Shown here piece by piece: positions 43,326-54,625 of a stretch of 64,000 nucleotides of DNA. The position numbers and the translations under genes were made by a program. The notes under the pieces are model-generated. The model worked only from the letters and a program-made list of their open reading frames with translations. It had not been told where the DNA came from and ran no database searches. Numbering within the stretch: position 1 is the stretch's first letter; each line of letters opens with the position of its first letter. The stretch comes from Lineus longissimus (Eukaryota; Nemertea; Pilidiophora; Heteronemertea; Lineidae), in assembly GCF_910592395.1 (NCBI RefSeq), contig NC_088321.1, positions 2,482,001 through 2,546,000 of the forward strand, read 5' to 3'.

Positions 43326-43869
43326 AGCATAACACAACATGAAAAGATTGGAACTGCAGTTATCCGTGGGTGCATGGGTGATATGAATATGAAGACATCA
43401 ATGGAAAGGGCCTGGCTCCTTCTTTATCTTACTTGTAAGATTCATGCCATTAATAATTATCACATAAAAAGCTTTTTGTTTCAGGATTACCTTTTTATTG
43501 ATCCACCCTGTAGTGCAAGAAGGGGTAGGCACATCCGTTTCCATGGAGATTTAAAGCTGCTTTTCTCGCCAAGGCATGGGCACCTTCCATCCACACTCTC
43601 ATTAGCAGGATGATACCTGAATTTTAGAGCATTTCAGGGTTCTTGTGGGTGCCAATGGTGCACTTAAGTAAAGGTTGTTGCAACAGAAGATGGCTTTTTA
43701 AAGCAATTCCATGGGCTTTTGCTGGACAAGCTACTGAAAATGAGGGCTTTTGACTACAATCGTAGACCTGCCGTGGAGACAGTAATAAGCATCCTTGGCT
43801 TGCCAAAACCGGGATAGGCATGTACAGCCCGAGATTGGTTGTGTGGCCACCCCGAGAGTGCATGCTTAC
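43326..43869. other. No feature recognised
   Basis: Intronic to the minus-strand gene model; open frames here carry no domain. Confidence 0.35.
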
Positions 43870-44442
43870 CCTTCCTTGATCAGAAGCGAGGCTCTGCAAA
43901 AATTCCAAATCTTGAACTGCAAGCAGATTCCTCAAATTACTGTCGGGCAGCGGCTGAAATGAAATGCGTTAATCAAGAAGTTAGTAAAGCAATATAGGGT
44001 ACATCTTCATTCAACTATTTCAACAAGTGTACCACAGAGTGACAGCGTACTAGGAAACAATCTATGAGCAAGGCAAATTGACTGTTAATTTAAAGTTGCT
44101 TGGTCGAGTTGCAGAGGCAATACACGTTATTCATTTCTTTCACTTGAGACTGCACCGTGATCATTAAACTGATGCAGTGATATGATTTGGTGCTTTATTT
44201 CTATAGCGGAAGACCACCAAAATAGCTTTTCAGATCGGAGACAAAAATCAAAGGGCACCTACCACTCCCACAGAAAATGTGCTTGCCAACATTATGTACA
44301 AGGGGATATGTCCGACAGACACAAAAGGCCTACCTCATTATTCAGGATAACGGCATCCTCGTGATCATCTTTATTCTCATCAGACATAGACATTGGCTCC
44401 TAAAGCAAAGACGGATAAAATGAAAAGATAGCTTCTGACAGC

Positions 44443-44725
44443 CTCATATGATAGCCTGGTGGTCAACACTGCTGGTTATCCCGCAATAGGGCCCAGGTTT
44501 GATTCTGGGGAGAACTCAGGATTGATCCTTCAAAAAGACTTAAAACAAAGGTTCCTTGTATCTGGTGTATATACCTGAAAGACCCCACCAAGTGACAAAT
44601 ATGAGCAGCCTGCGTAGACTCTACCTCTTGGCTCTAGCCAAAGTCCGAGTCACGCCACCGTACATTCTGCCTTGAAGGGGGATTACTCCCTAGAGAAAAT
44701 CACCTCCAAGTGCTCAATGCTGAAT
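44443..44725 (+). mobile_element. tRNA-derived SINE, second copy
   Basis: Head with TAGCCTGGTGGTCAAC and GGTTTGATTCTG boxes, body with 'aggttccttgtatctggtg', 'atgagcagcctgcgtagactct' in parts and 'cgccttg..ggattactccctagagaaaatcacctccaagtgc'-type end. Matches 6571-6991 with moderate divergence; no clear target duplication. Confidence 0.65.
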
Positions 44726-45496
44726 CAATTGTTAAATTCCATTCGTCATGAAGAATGATCAACCTCTGGATGAAAGCACTGTTCCTTTAATTTGAACTGC
44801 CTTTTAAAAAGGCCTCAAGCAGAATGAAGCTAACCATGTTGAAGTGGGCAATAGGTCCAGCACTGAACTCGAATTATAACTACATATAAATAATGTTGAA
44901 GGTTTGTAAAGTGTAAAAAGTTAAAATCTCTCATCATGAACAATGATGAAGACTTGCTTGTTTCAGAATGAATACCTTTGTTGTCCTTCAAAACTTAACT
45001 TAGAGCACAGAAGTCATCAACTGTGACAAACGTCGAGCATGACTAATAATACCAATCCAGAAAAAAACAGGGTCGAATACTTACACTCACACTCACAGTG
45101 GATGCATTCGATGCATGCAGCACTTCAGTATCAGTGGCAGTTGGCGAACTCGGCAGCAGTCCAGGGATATTTTGAGTGGTAGGCTGGAAAAATGTACATG
45201 TTTAGTATGTCAGTCCCAAGGGTGCGGTAATAATTTTGATATAATTGAGGTTCTACTGTACTTGCAATGAGCCTGTTTAATGTTCTTGTCCCTATGAAAA
45301 CTACTCACTAACATCAAACTAAAACACACAACTGCTTTACCATAAAACAAAGTGAAGTGCAACATCGAAGTCCATCATTGTAGATGGTCGATGAGTACAT
45401 GGCAACGTGGATCCTACAGGAGAAGCTCAGCCGCATGTTTGTTGCTTCTGCCTAACAAGCGGACAGAAGGTTATAGAAATACTAGTATTCACTTAC

Positions 45497-45998
45497 AAGT
45501 CGACTGCGAGAGACTGCTGGTGTTGATGATCCAAGTTGACTACCAGAGGCTGCTGGTGTTGATAACCCAAGGCCAAGTTGACTGCCAGAGGCTGCTGGTG
45601 TTGATGACCCATGTTGACTGCCAGAGGCTGCTGGTGTTGATGACCCATGTTGACTGCCAGAGGCTGCTGGTGTTGATAACCCAAGGCCAAGTTGACTGCC
45701 AGAGGCTGCTGGTGTTGATGACCCATGTTGACTACCAGCGGCTGCTGGTGTTGATAACCCAAGGCCAAGTTGACTGCCAGAGGCTGCTGGTGTTGATGAC
45801 CCATGTTGACTACCAGAGGCTGCTGGTGCGATGACCCAAGTCGACTACCAGAGGCTGCTGTCGTTGATGACCTATGATGACTACCAGTGGCTGCTGGTGT
45901 TGATAACCCAAGGCCAAGTTGACTGCCAGAGGCTGCTGGTGCGATGACCCAAGTCGACTACCAGAGGCTGCTGGTATTGATGACCGAGGTCGAAATAA
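45497..45998 (-). repeat. Minisatellite exon: 36/42/35 bp units encoding STPAASGSQ-type repeats
   Basis: About 13 units of 'ctgctggtgttgatgaccca' type. Most are 36 or 42 bp (keeping frame) and read STPAASGSQHGS or STPAASGSQLGLGL on minus. Two units (near 45820-45855 and 45935-45970) are 35 bp, with GCG instead of GTTG, and break the frame. Acceptor at 45999 and donor at 45496 frame the block as an exon. A degenerate sister exon may lie at about 46242-46300. Confidence 0.7.
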
Positions 45999-46498
45999 CT
46001 GAAAAAAACAATGAAATACAATTAATGCCAAGATTAATCCCACAAGCAGTTTAAAAAAAGTGGCCATGAAAGTAAAGATACTGGTAATCGTACATGGAGA
46101 ACTTTTGGTTAAGTCAAGTGCATGGCAATGTGGATTTCAACTCGGGTCAAGTGCCATAATATAAGCTGAAGTTGATTGTTGCCTCTGTCTGACAAGTTGA
46201 TCGACAGTTCCAGGTTTGATGAGAACAAATACTTACTTACAGACCACTACCAGATGCGCTGCTGGTGTTCAGGACCTAGACTGTGAGTGTGATGACTGAA
46301 ATCAGAAAATTTAGCGAAAAATTAACCACAATTATTTGAGGGATGAGAAGTCTAGAGCCAGGTCATCAGCCCTGAAAGTTTTGGCATCAAAGTAGGGCCT
46401 ACATCCCTTTTCCCACAGATCACAAATCAGGGGAATATTGCTTAAGTTTCCAGCCAGCCAGCCAGCCTGTTAAGATTTTAGCATAGTTTCTGCATTCA

Positions 46499-46946
46499 GA
46501 GACAAGACCAATAATGAATATTCATAGCCGGTTGGAGGGTCGAGGCCTATCAATTAGACGAGTGCATGTTTTTAACTCTCAAGTACATATTTGGAGAGGT
46601 ATTGCAAAAAATATTTGCTGTGGCAAGTCTACAGATATAAAGAAATTATTTGATGAAAAAATTAATTTCGAATTTTGCTAATTGGGTAATAGGGGGCGTG
46701 TTTTGAGTTTTTTCTGCCAGTTGGCTGGAAAGAGTGGAAATATCAAAGTCTGTCTAATTTGTTGATTATCAAAAAATTTCCGTGGTCAACTACCAGTTTA
46801 TTTTTCACCATTTACTTGCCCGACTGTCCGGAATAACATAATCTAAATTTCAGATTTACAACCCCACGCAGTATTTGATGCGTCGCGGTCAAACATTGAC
46901 AATTTAACTGCTAAAAGGCTTAAAAAATCAATTGTGGTCTTGTCTC
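46499..46946. mobile_element. MITE, copy 1 (TIR GAGACAAGACCA)
   Basis: 448 bp, begins GAGACAAGACCAATAATGAA and ends GTGGTCTTGTCTC. Flanks CATTCA (46493-46498) and CATTTA (46947-46952) fit a 6 bp target duplication with one change. Over 95% alike to the copy at 47502-47943 by eye. Non-coding. Confidence 0.8.
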
Positions 46947-47501
46947 CATTTACACTACATTTTTGGTCATTTTAGTGAAAAATTTGAATGTGCTCAAATC
47001 ACTCTAATTCATTTAGAATATTGTATTGCTGATGATTTAAGGTCAAAACAAGCTAAAATAATGAGAAAAAAACTTAATTTGACCAAAATATGAGTCAACC
47101 TAGCCCCGGTCTAAGTTCGGTTTTATTTTTACAAGTCTTGTTGTGTTGCCATTCAATCATTTTGTAATTTCTTTGACACTACTTAGGCCTTGATTCTGAA
47201 AGTTGTGCCCTAAGCAGCAAAGATATTCCTAAATCACATCCTAAATTTTCAGCTCCACAGCTTGCTTATTCTGGCCAGGGCTGGTCTTTGAATTTGGTGC
47301 TGTTGGCTGCAAAATCATGACTTTTTGTCGATTTTGTCCCCTTTCGTCGCTTTTGGCACAGTTGTACCACTCTTTGAAATGTCTCTCATTTCTCCAAAAA
47401 TTTCCAGATATCACTTTCCTTTGTTGGAGAGTTGTGGGATGTCATCTACATTAGTTTGAAAAAATTCTCAAAATGTTAACCCCTGAAATCTACCTTCATC
47501 G
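46947..47501. other. Spacer between two MITE copies
   Basis: About 555 bp unique AT-rich sequence; no feature recognised. Confidence 0.4.
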
Positions 47502-47943
47502 AGACAAGACCACTAATGAATATTCATAGGTTGGAGGGTCGAGGCCTATCAATTAGACGAGTGCATGTTTTTAACTCTCAAGTACATATTTGGAGAGGTA
47601 TTGAAAAAATATTTGCTATGGCAAGTCTACAGATATAAAGAAATTATTTGATGAAAAAACTAATTTCGAATTTTGCTAATTGGGTAAAAGGGGGCGTGTT
47701 TTGAGTTTTTCTGCCAGTTGGCTGAAAAGAGTGGAAATATCAAAGTCTGTCTAATTTGTTGATTATCAAAAAATTTCCGTGGTCAACTACCAGTTTATTT
47801 TTCACCATTTACTTGCCTGACTGTCCGGAATAACATAATCTAAATTTCAGATTCACAACCCCACGCAGTATTTGATGCGTCGCGGTCAAACATTGACAAT
47901 TTAACTGCTAAAAGGCTTAAAAAATCAATTGTGGTCTTGTCTC
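47502..47943. mobile_element. MITE, copy 2, with perfect 6 bp target duplication
   Basis: Same ends as copy 1 in the same orientation. TTCATC stands at 47496-47501 and again at 47944-47949. Confidence 0.85.
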
Positions 47944-48649
47944 TTCATCAGATGTTGACAAAATGTCTGCAAAGATGGCCGCATTTTAAGGAGCTTAGAA
48001 AGAAGTAAATAAAATTGCAATGATTTTTGCTGTGACAAGTCATGTTGTCATGGCATCAAAGAACACACGTTTCGTCGTTCAAGCTAAATGAATTGAACAG
48101 TACACCCCCACAAACAGGAGGGAACAATTACCTCATTATTTCAATGTGGCAGTCTCAGTCATAGTCTGGCTATTGGCCTCGGTCTGGCTACTTGTACATG
48201 TACCTGCTGGGATGGAACCTAAAATTACAAAACAATTGTTAATACATGCAGCGACCCTTATCATAAATAGCAATTATTTTTCTACATTTCTACATTTTAA
48301 CTTTAATTGATAACTTTTACGAACAATGGTGTACTAATTAGTGCTGGCATGCAAGATAAACATAAAACTAAATGCAGCTGAGAAGACATAAACTGGCTTT
48401 AAAAGATGGAACAACTGGTCCAGGTAGAAGAAAATATGGGGCAATGGATGCAGATGTTCTTGGTGGCCCTCTTCTTGCAGGATTCCTCTTTGGCTTCTTT
48501 TTTGGGGGTTGTAGGTGTGGCAAATAACAGTCACTCACACTCGCAATAGCCTTTTTTCAGGTTACTCCCAAAATCACCTAGGTCAGAACTATCGGACACT
48601 GCAAAAAAGATCAGAAAATATTAAAGAGTTTTTTAACACAAAACCATTT

Positions 48650-48845
48650 GTGACCCACTAACAGCAAAACGAGTCGCACTTCACTTCGAGCTTGACAAGT
48701 TGAGAAAGACTGGTTGTTCATTTCACTATAGTCTGCCTTTTGTGAAATCTGAGTGTATCAATTTCTTGTATTAATAATATGTCCTGGTGTCATTTTAGGC
48801 TCATCTTCTGTGCGACATGCGACCCATTTTGCAGTGATGGGTCAC
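48650..48845. mobile_element. GTGACCC MITE, second copy (inverted)
   Basis: GTGACCCACTAACAGCAAAA ... GATGGGTCAC, matching 42307-42495 in opposite orientation. Confidence 0.7.
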
Positions 48846-49640
48846 GTATTGAGAATGACAAGTTCATAGGCCTGTCTCTTGAGCCATTGTTAGCATCAAT
48901 GGCAGTGACATCATTCATTCATTGCTGTGAAAACATTATTTGAGCAATGGTTCCTAACCCTCTGTGGTACATGCCATGCATCTGGAATCCCACACATGTC
49001 ATCTCATATCGACATAGGCCTACTCTCTGTGACAACTGACATGCACTAAGGCATCTCAATCATGTCTATTGTCAGTAATGATGTTCTGTTGCGACTGCTG
49101 GTGGGCCTACATAATAATCATTAATCCATTATTACACTTTCAACTGGACACTTATGAGTATGAGACCATCAATCATTCATAAGTCATGAAGATATGGAAG
49201 GAAAGCTTGCATAAACTCAACAAGCTGTCAGCGTCACTTTGTCCATCCAATAATTCAATCATGTTTCACCCAAAGGAGAAATGTCACCGATACACACTGT
49301 ATAGGCCTAAAATCTACTGCTGTGCATCACGCATGTATCCTGCTATCCATCTTCGATGCTTGTACATACACGCAGCTTGCATTGCTTACAGTAGAAATGC
49401 AGTGATCTTTTCTTGATTCGGAGCAGTTGCGTGTTTCCATGCATATTATGTGTAAACACTAGCAAATCACGTTCAAATCACGCAGCAAACATGAAAACTA
49501 AAACTTACTTTCGTTTTGTAGCGCTAAACTGACTGACATCCGATCTGCACAGCTGACAGCATGCACGGGATGAACTGCGCGCGCTTAAAGCGAACTGGAA
49601 CCGCCAAGCCAGTTCGTATGACCTCGTTTTCATTTCCCGC
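48846..49640. other. Possible promoter/5' exon zone of the minus-strand gene
   Basis: At 49500-49515 the minus strand shows a good donor (GAAA/GTAAGT) behind a CpG-bearing stretch (49510-49625, GCGCGCGCAGTTC and GGCGGTTCCAGTTCG). This could be a non-coding first exon. No coding content seen; weakly supported. Confidence 0.3.
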
Positions 49641-52188
49641 GTATCGGGTGATCAGAACGAGGCATGAATGAAACATGGCGCCTAGCTGTCAATCATTCAG
49701 TGACGTCACTACTATGGAATTTACTACGAAAATTCATGAATGAAAGATCGCATGACTCACGTGATTCTCACATGATTCTCAATAATATTATCAGTGCAGT
49801 GCCCTAGTAAGCGCGCAGCGCCTTTAGGTTGGGGGGAAACCCCCCAAACCCCCCGGTTGGGACCCTGCTATAGTTCCTTCCGCCAATTTTTTGTTTTGAT
49901 AGACAGTTTTCTCCGTGTATCGCATTAGCAGTAACTCAACTCCATCGTCATAATAGCCGGCAAAGAAATGGAAAATGTCCCCCCCCCCCGAAAGGTGTCC
50001 AGACTATGGTAGTCTGGGACTCTGGCAGATCTATATCATAATACTATAAGGCGGCTCGCTAAAGTGCCATTTGGGGGTCGTGTTTCGTCTGGAAATTTTG
50101 CACGTTTGCAGGTGATATGTTATCCTGATGCAACGTCATGTTTATTTTCGGAAATTTACTTCAGCGGAGCAGTAATGAGGGATTTTTAATCGGACACGGT
50201 CAATTCTCCTTACAACTCACGGAAGCCAAGCCATTGCTGTTTAGTTATGCAGGGGATTAATGAATCACCTGCACTCCCACCCCACAGGGTGACTAACACT
50301 ACCTGTTGAACGGCTGGCTGTAGGGGGGTGATTGGAACAGCCTGTACACGTGTTGACCTGCTGAACCAAGGTTAATGTTATTTTTCAATCCACGATTGTA
50401 GGCCTAGGTCACCTGATCTTCGAGATTTCGCGGGGAAAGAAATTGTAAACAAACGTATGTGTGCAGTTCAAATGTAAACAAAAATGTATTTTTGGCATTT
50501 TCGGTTGCTGGACTTGGGTTTTCCCGCAGTAAGGAGCTGGGGTCAAATTGGTGGTCTATTGTTTATGGGTGCTGTGTTAGCCAGAGCTAACTCGTGATAA
50601 TGAAGGTTACCATGGTATGTTTATGAGCTCACCACAGCTCTCAATACTTGATCTGAAGAGGCACGCTGAACCTGAAATGGCCTTATCAGGGAGCTGCTCA
50701 CGGTGCTGAACTTCTAGCTTGCCTGTCGAGTAAGTGCCTTGCCCGAGACCTGGCTACATGTAGGAGGAGCACGCATTTTAAAGTTATAGTAGTGATAGTG
50801 CAATTGGTTCGAGCCATTTGGAGGCCGACATGTGAAGGCCTATCTGCATGGGTACTCCTTCACCGTATAAAAATGCGCATATTGCTGACGAAGGAACGAG
50901 GCATTGCCTCATCATCTCTATCGGACCAACTGATATACTTTTATATGCACGCATACAGCACGCCACAGCTAGGTCCGAGTCTGTGGACAAATGGTTGGTT
51001 TAATTTGTCTCTTCGATATGGCTCCTTTTATATTGCATTAGATGTTTATTGATTCAATCTATTCAAGGTATAGCCCATTTGAACCTGCCTGCGCCACGGG
51101 TACAATGCTAGTTCTAATGTAAAGTGCAAGCTCTATTGAACTCGCGCAACTGTCGCCATGGAGAGCCCCTCCCCCCAACACCCGTCCTTCTGACATGTTT
51201 TTGCCAGTGCATTGGGGGGGGGGGGGGGGGGGGGGAAGGCCCCTCAAACCCCTAACCATCATTACCCTTCCTTTTCACTGGCATGATATTGGATATTGGC
51301 AAGACTCCCAAGAGGTCGTACTGGTGGCTTCCTTGAGACAATTGCTTGTGGTCGTACCTGGGCAACCAATTCATGGGGTCAGGGATCTAGGGATCAGGTT
51401 TTTCCCCCACCAACATGTTGCTGAATGGTTAATGCATAAAAAATTGGTTGGAAAGGGTTTTTGCTGGCCAAGAGACTTGAAGACCCTTTACTCTTGAGGA
51501 ACACCAGACTGATGAACAAAGAACTCGAGGAACATAGAACCCTCTTCATACCTGGGGGCATAAAAAGCCTGCTAGCGAATATTGATTATTCTTTAGAAAA
51601 AAACAGAAGATCTGCAAAACTAATGGTACCCAATAAAAACATACATTCCTCCTTGAGGTGTCTTCGGATCCCACCACGGCCCATGTGGAATTCGTTCAAA
51701 AGGTTTATTGAAATCTCAAAATAACATTTTTTTTCTCGAAACGCCTGCCCGTCTTTTGCTTCATTAATTATTCACAATGTGATCTTATTTCTGTTCCTGA
51801 AAAGTTGTTTTCAGTGTATTTTCTCCTTGAAATCGATCACTTCAGGTACTATTACTGTGCATCCCTAGCTAAATTAGTGTCTAGTTTCGTCTCTGATGAC
51901 ATTTATTTCGTAAAAATCGCTGTTTTTTTCTAAAAAGGTGTTTTTGTGGTCATTTTGGCTGTTTATTTCGAGGGTACGGTAGGAGGTCATCGTTCACTCG
52001 ATAACTCTTTTTAAAATGAAATAAAAGCGTTTTAAGATATACGATATGAATTGATATTAATATTCGTCAAGTGGGATTGTCGGTGGACGTTCATTGTTGA
52101 ATAGTAGTGCTGGAATTACGAAAATATATCGATATCGTTGAGAATTTATTCATTAGGGGCCTACTCTCAATTTTTTCAACGCCTCTAG
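49641..52188. other. No gene recognised; G22 run
   Basis: Mixed unique sequence. A G22 homopolymer lies at 51214-51235. An open frame of 87 codons at 51461-51724 has no domain I know. Confidence 0.4.
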
Positions 52189-52493
52189 CACTGGTAAATT
52201 GCCACCATCTTGAAAAGCAGTGCCGCGGATGTGGATATGTAAAAAGGTTATCGCATCGCCACTACGCCTGAGAACGATGGCTGCCCTGCGCTGCATTGAT
52301 AGTTCGTAATAAATTCACATAAAAACACACCAGAAGATCTCCGATTTTATTAACAAAGATCATATTTTGTTATTTATTGATAAAACAAGCCATTTTACCA
52401 CAGCAGGTGACACATATTAGGCCTGAATAAGACTTTAGAATTTGAAGTGGTGGTGACGATGCCGATATCCAAGATGGCGGAATTATACCAGTG
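52189..52493. mobile_element. MITE with CACTGGTA TIRs and YY1-like cores, copy 1
   Basis: Left end CACTGGTAAATTGCC + ACCATCTTG pairs imperfectly with CAAGATGGCGGAATTATACC + AGTG at the right. The ~305 bp between match 53761-54119. Contains TTGCAATAAATTC-type words with AATAAA. Non-coding. Confidence 0.75.
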
Positions 52494-52550
52494 GTCAAAT
52501 CTCATCTTTTTTGGGTAATTGCATCATTATTTCTTTTTGTGATAGGTGAT

Positions 52551-52712
52551 TTGTAAAATTTTGACAATTATATTTAGCAATATTTCGATAAATGCGGACC
52601 TGCTTCTTCCTCTTTTCGCAATCCGTTCTAATTGTAAAATTTTGACAATTATATTTAGCAATATTTCGATAAATGCGGACCTGCTTCTTCCTCTTTTCGT
52701 AATCCGTTCGAA
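52551..52712. repeat. 81 bp tandem duplication
   Basis: Two units (52551-52631, 52632-52712) starting TTGTAAAATTTTGACAATTA differ at about one base (cgcaatccg/cgtaatccg). Recent duplication; both strands keep open frames because 81 is divisible by three, but no domain is visible. Confidence 0.85.
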
Positions 52713-53709
52713 GGGGTGACGGTGTTTCGATAACAGCGGGGCGCAAGCCGTCATGGGGGATGTACACTACAATGCACGTGATGATGGTTGAACATTCACT
52801 CTCGTTGACAGTGTATTATTGAAATATTTGATTGTGATGATGGTGTATTGTACTAGGCCTTGCATGCTCCCAACGTGTGGCATATTTCATATTAGAACCT
52901 TGTAGGTCAACACTGCTGAATACTACATACCTCATTTATGATCACCAATCTTCTCCCACTCTTTCTTCTTACCGAATGTGTCCACACTGCACTTACGGTC
53001 ATTGTACTTTCATCTTATGTAAAATGTAACTTTTTACACGGTTTCAATAAACGATTTGTAATTTGTAATTTGTAAATTATAAATTTCACTAATAATTTGA
53101 CGCCGCCAATTCCACTGGTCTTCGAAATACGTAAGCTACACTGTTGACGACTATGACACTCCTCACAAACCACATTGTGAATCAGACGCCGATAGGCTTG
53201 TTCGGGATTATATCCATTTTAAGCATCTTTTGGATATTATTCCTAAATTTTAAAAAATCAAAACACATATGTCGGGGGGTAAACCCCCAGAAATTGAAGT
53301 GTGATTAAAAAACAGTGTGAATATTCATGTGGTTCTCTCTCGGAGCTCAGAATAGTCGAGTTGCTTCATTCGCGCGTTTATCTCTTCTGGCGGCCATTTT
53401 AAGTCAAATCTAAGCCATTTGAAACGAATCCATGGACTTGAGAAACATTGTTTACATTGGATACGTCGTATGCACGTTAACCATAGTAGCGCTTCGGCTT
53501 TTCTGCTGCGCGCTTAATAACAAATTGAACTGCGCATGCTCGGGCACTGGGGGCGGAGCTACAAATCTGAACTCGAATAGGAAGTTGGAAGTTTGACTTT
53601 CTCGGGCGGTGAAAGTCGAAAAGTTGAATAAATCGCTCGGCGGTTCCAGTTCGCTTTAAACAAAACCGACGGGTTCACTGCGCATGTGGAGTAATGAAGC
53701 TCCTCATCT
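52713..53709. other. No gene recognised
   Basis: Unique sequence. At 53638-53658 GGCGGTTCCAGTTCGCTTTA repeats, inverted, the word at about 49599-49619. Confidence 0.4.
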
Positions 53710-54275
53710 CCCAATCTTGACACTAGAGGCGCTGATGTCGTTCCTAAACAACGGCTCTAGCACTGCTAAATTGCCACCATCTTGAAAAGCAGTACCGCGC
53801 ATGTGGAAATGTAAAGAATCTTTACAATTGCAAAGAGGCTATCGCATCACCACTACGCCCGAGAACACGATGGCTGCACTACGCTGCATTGATAGTTTGC
53901 AATAAATTCACGTAAAAACACACCAGAACATCTCGGGTTTTATTTAAAAAGATCATATTTTGTTATTTATTTATAAAACAAGCCATTTTATGAAAGAAGG
54001 TGGCACTTACTAGGCCTGGATAAGACTTTGGAGTTTGAAGTGGTGGTGACGCAGTGTTGAAAACATCTGAATCTCAGGATGCCGATATCCAAGATGGCGG
54101 AATTTTACCAATTCCAGTGTCTGAAATTGAATTTTAATTTCGGCACTGTGCGAGTTTGCTCATCTCCCACTCAACCTCTCCCCCAGACGAATCATGCGTG
54201 TTCCGCTGTGGAGACGAGGTAAAAAGACGATGCGTTGTAAGGAACGTAATCAGCGCCTCTAGTGTCAAGATTGGG
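53710..54275. mobile_element. Inverted-repeat element with 27 bp perfect TIRs
   Basis: 53710-53736 (CCCAATCTTGACACTAGAGG then CGCTGAT) is exactly complementary to 54249-54275; pairing continues imperfectly for ~18 more bp. It encloses the MITE copy 53761-54119. No target duplication is clear, so it may be an older element carrying a nested MITE. Confidence 0.75.
53761..54119. mobile_element. MITE with YY1-like cores, copy 2
   Basis: Same order as 52189-52493 with small insertions (about 53817-53835 and 54050-54078). Right end has an extra 4 bp (accaATTCcagtg). Confidence 0.7.
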
Positions 54276-54299
54276 TTTCTAGCACATGGATTGGCAACT

Positions 54300-54625
54300 A
54301 GATTTTATAAGAATAAAAACTAGGTTTTGATGAAGACAAGTATATAACATGGTTTTGTTCCACAAAACCAATTTTCCTTCTACGTACAGTAACTAGGTTT
54401 TTATTGAAGAAGCATATAGGTTTAATTTTTTTAAACATAGTTTTCTTGCAAAAAACAATTGGGTTTTGATCAAGAAAACGTGGTTTTTATTATAAACCTA
54501 TGCTTCCATACAAACCTAGTTTCACTGAACAAATTGTGGTGTTCTTCCATGAAACTAAGCTTTAAAAGAAGAAAACCAGGTTTTCTTACATAAAACTAGG
54601 TTTTCTTCCATAAACTACGTTTTTT
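54300..54625. repeat. Degenerate array of AAACTAGGTTTT palindromes
   Basis: About ten words of type AAAACTAGGTTTTCTT or its complement (AAACCTAGTTT) spaced 25-45 bp, both orientations, AT-rich. Looks like a decayed short tandem array. Confidence 0.55.

Larger units (their letters stand above)
38570..45998 (-). pseudogene. Multi-exon UBX-like/acidic protein gene, likely upstream part of a HECT-type ligase
   Basis: Exons (minus order): 45998-45497, 45183-45085, 44399-44334, 43953-43870, 41336-41247, 40937-40832, 40616-40462, 38670-38570, all with GT-AG ends and agreeing phases. Recognised: NLLAVQDLEFLQSLASDQGR; basic RMARTQRRRRAAAQEERKE; LQKLKDVGDEPEEEILISFR then SNRPLRRRFRH, with PVYCVEGSSSSPAVKLFLAG in the next exon, like a ubiquitin/UBX-type fold; acidic DVEEDDCSDEEEVAADS. 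With the HECT-like exon downstream this resembles invertebrate G2E3-like ligases (inference). Damage: TAA TGA in a row at 40844-40839 inside the UBX-like exon, and two 35 bp units in the minisatellite exon that shift the frame. Hence probably a pseudogene, or an allele with errors. Possible 5' exon with donor at about 49508. Confidence 0.6.

Noticed and set aside
45352-45834. Plus-strand protein of VDCQRLLVLMTH repeats
   Set aside because: Antisense shadow of the minisatellite; splice sites fit the minus strand.
48135-48226. Minus-strand exon GSIPAGTCTSSQTEANSQ
   Set aside because: Acceptor looks good, but the frame runs into TAA TGA before the donor; too weak.
48340-48534. Coding exon with basic stretch PPKKKPKRNPARRG on minus
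   Set aside because: No consistent splice borders and no phase link to the minus-strand gene; kept out of the model.
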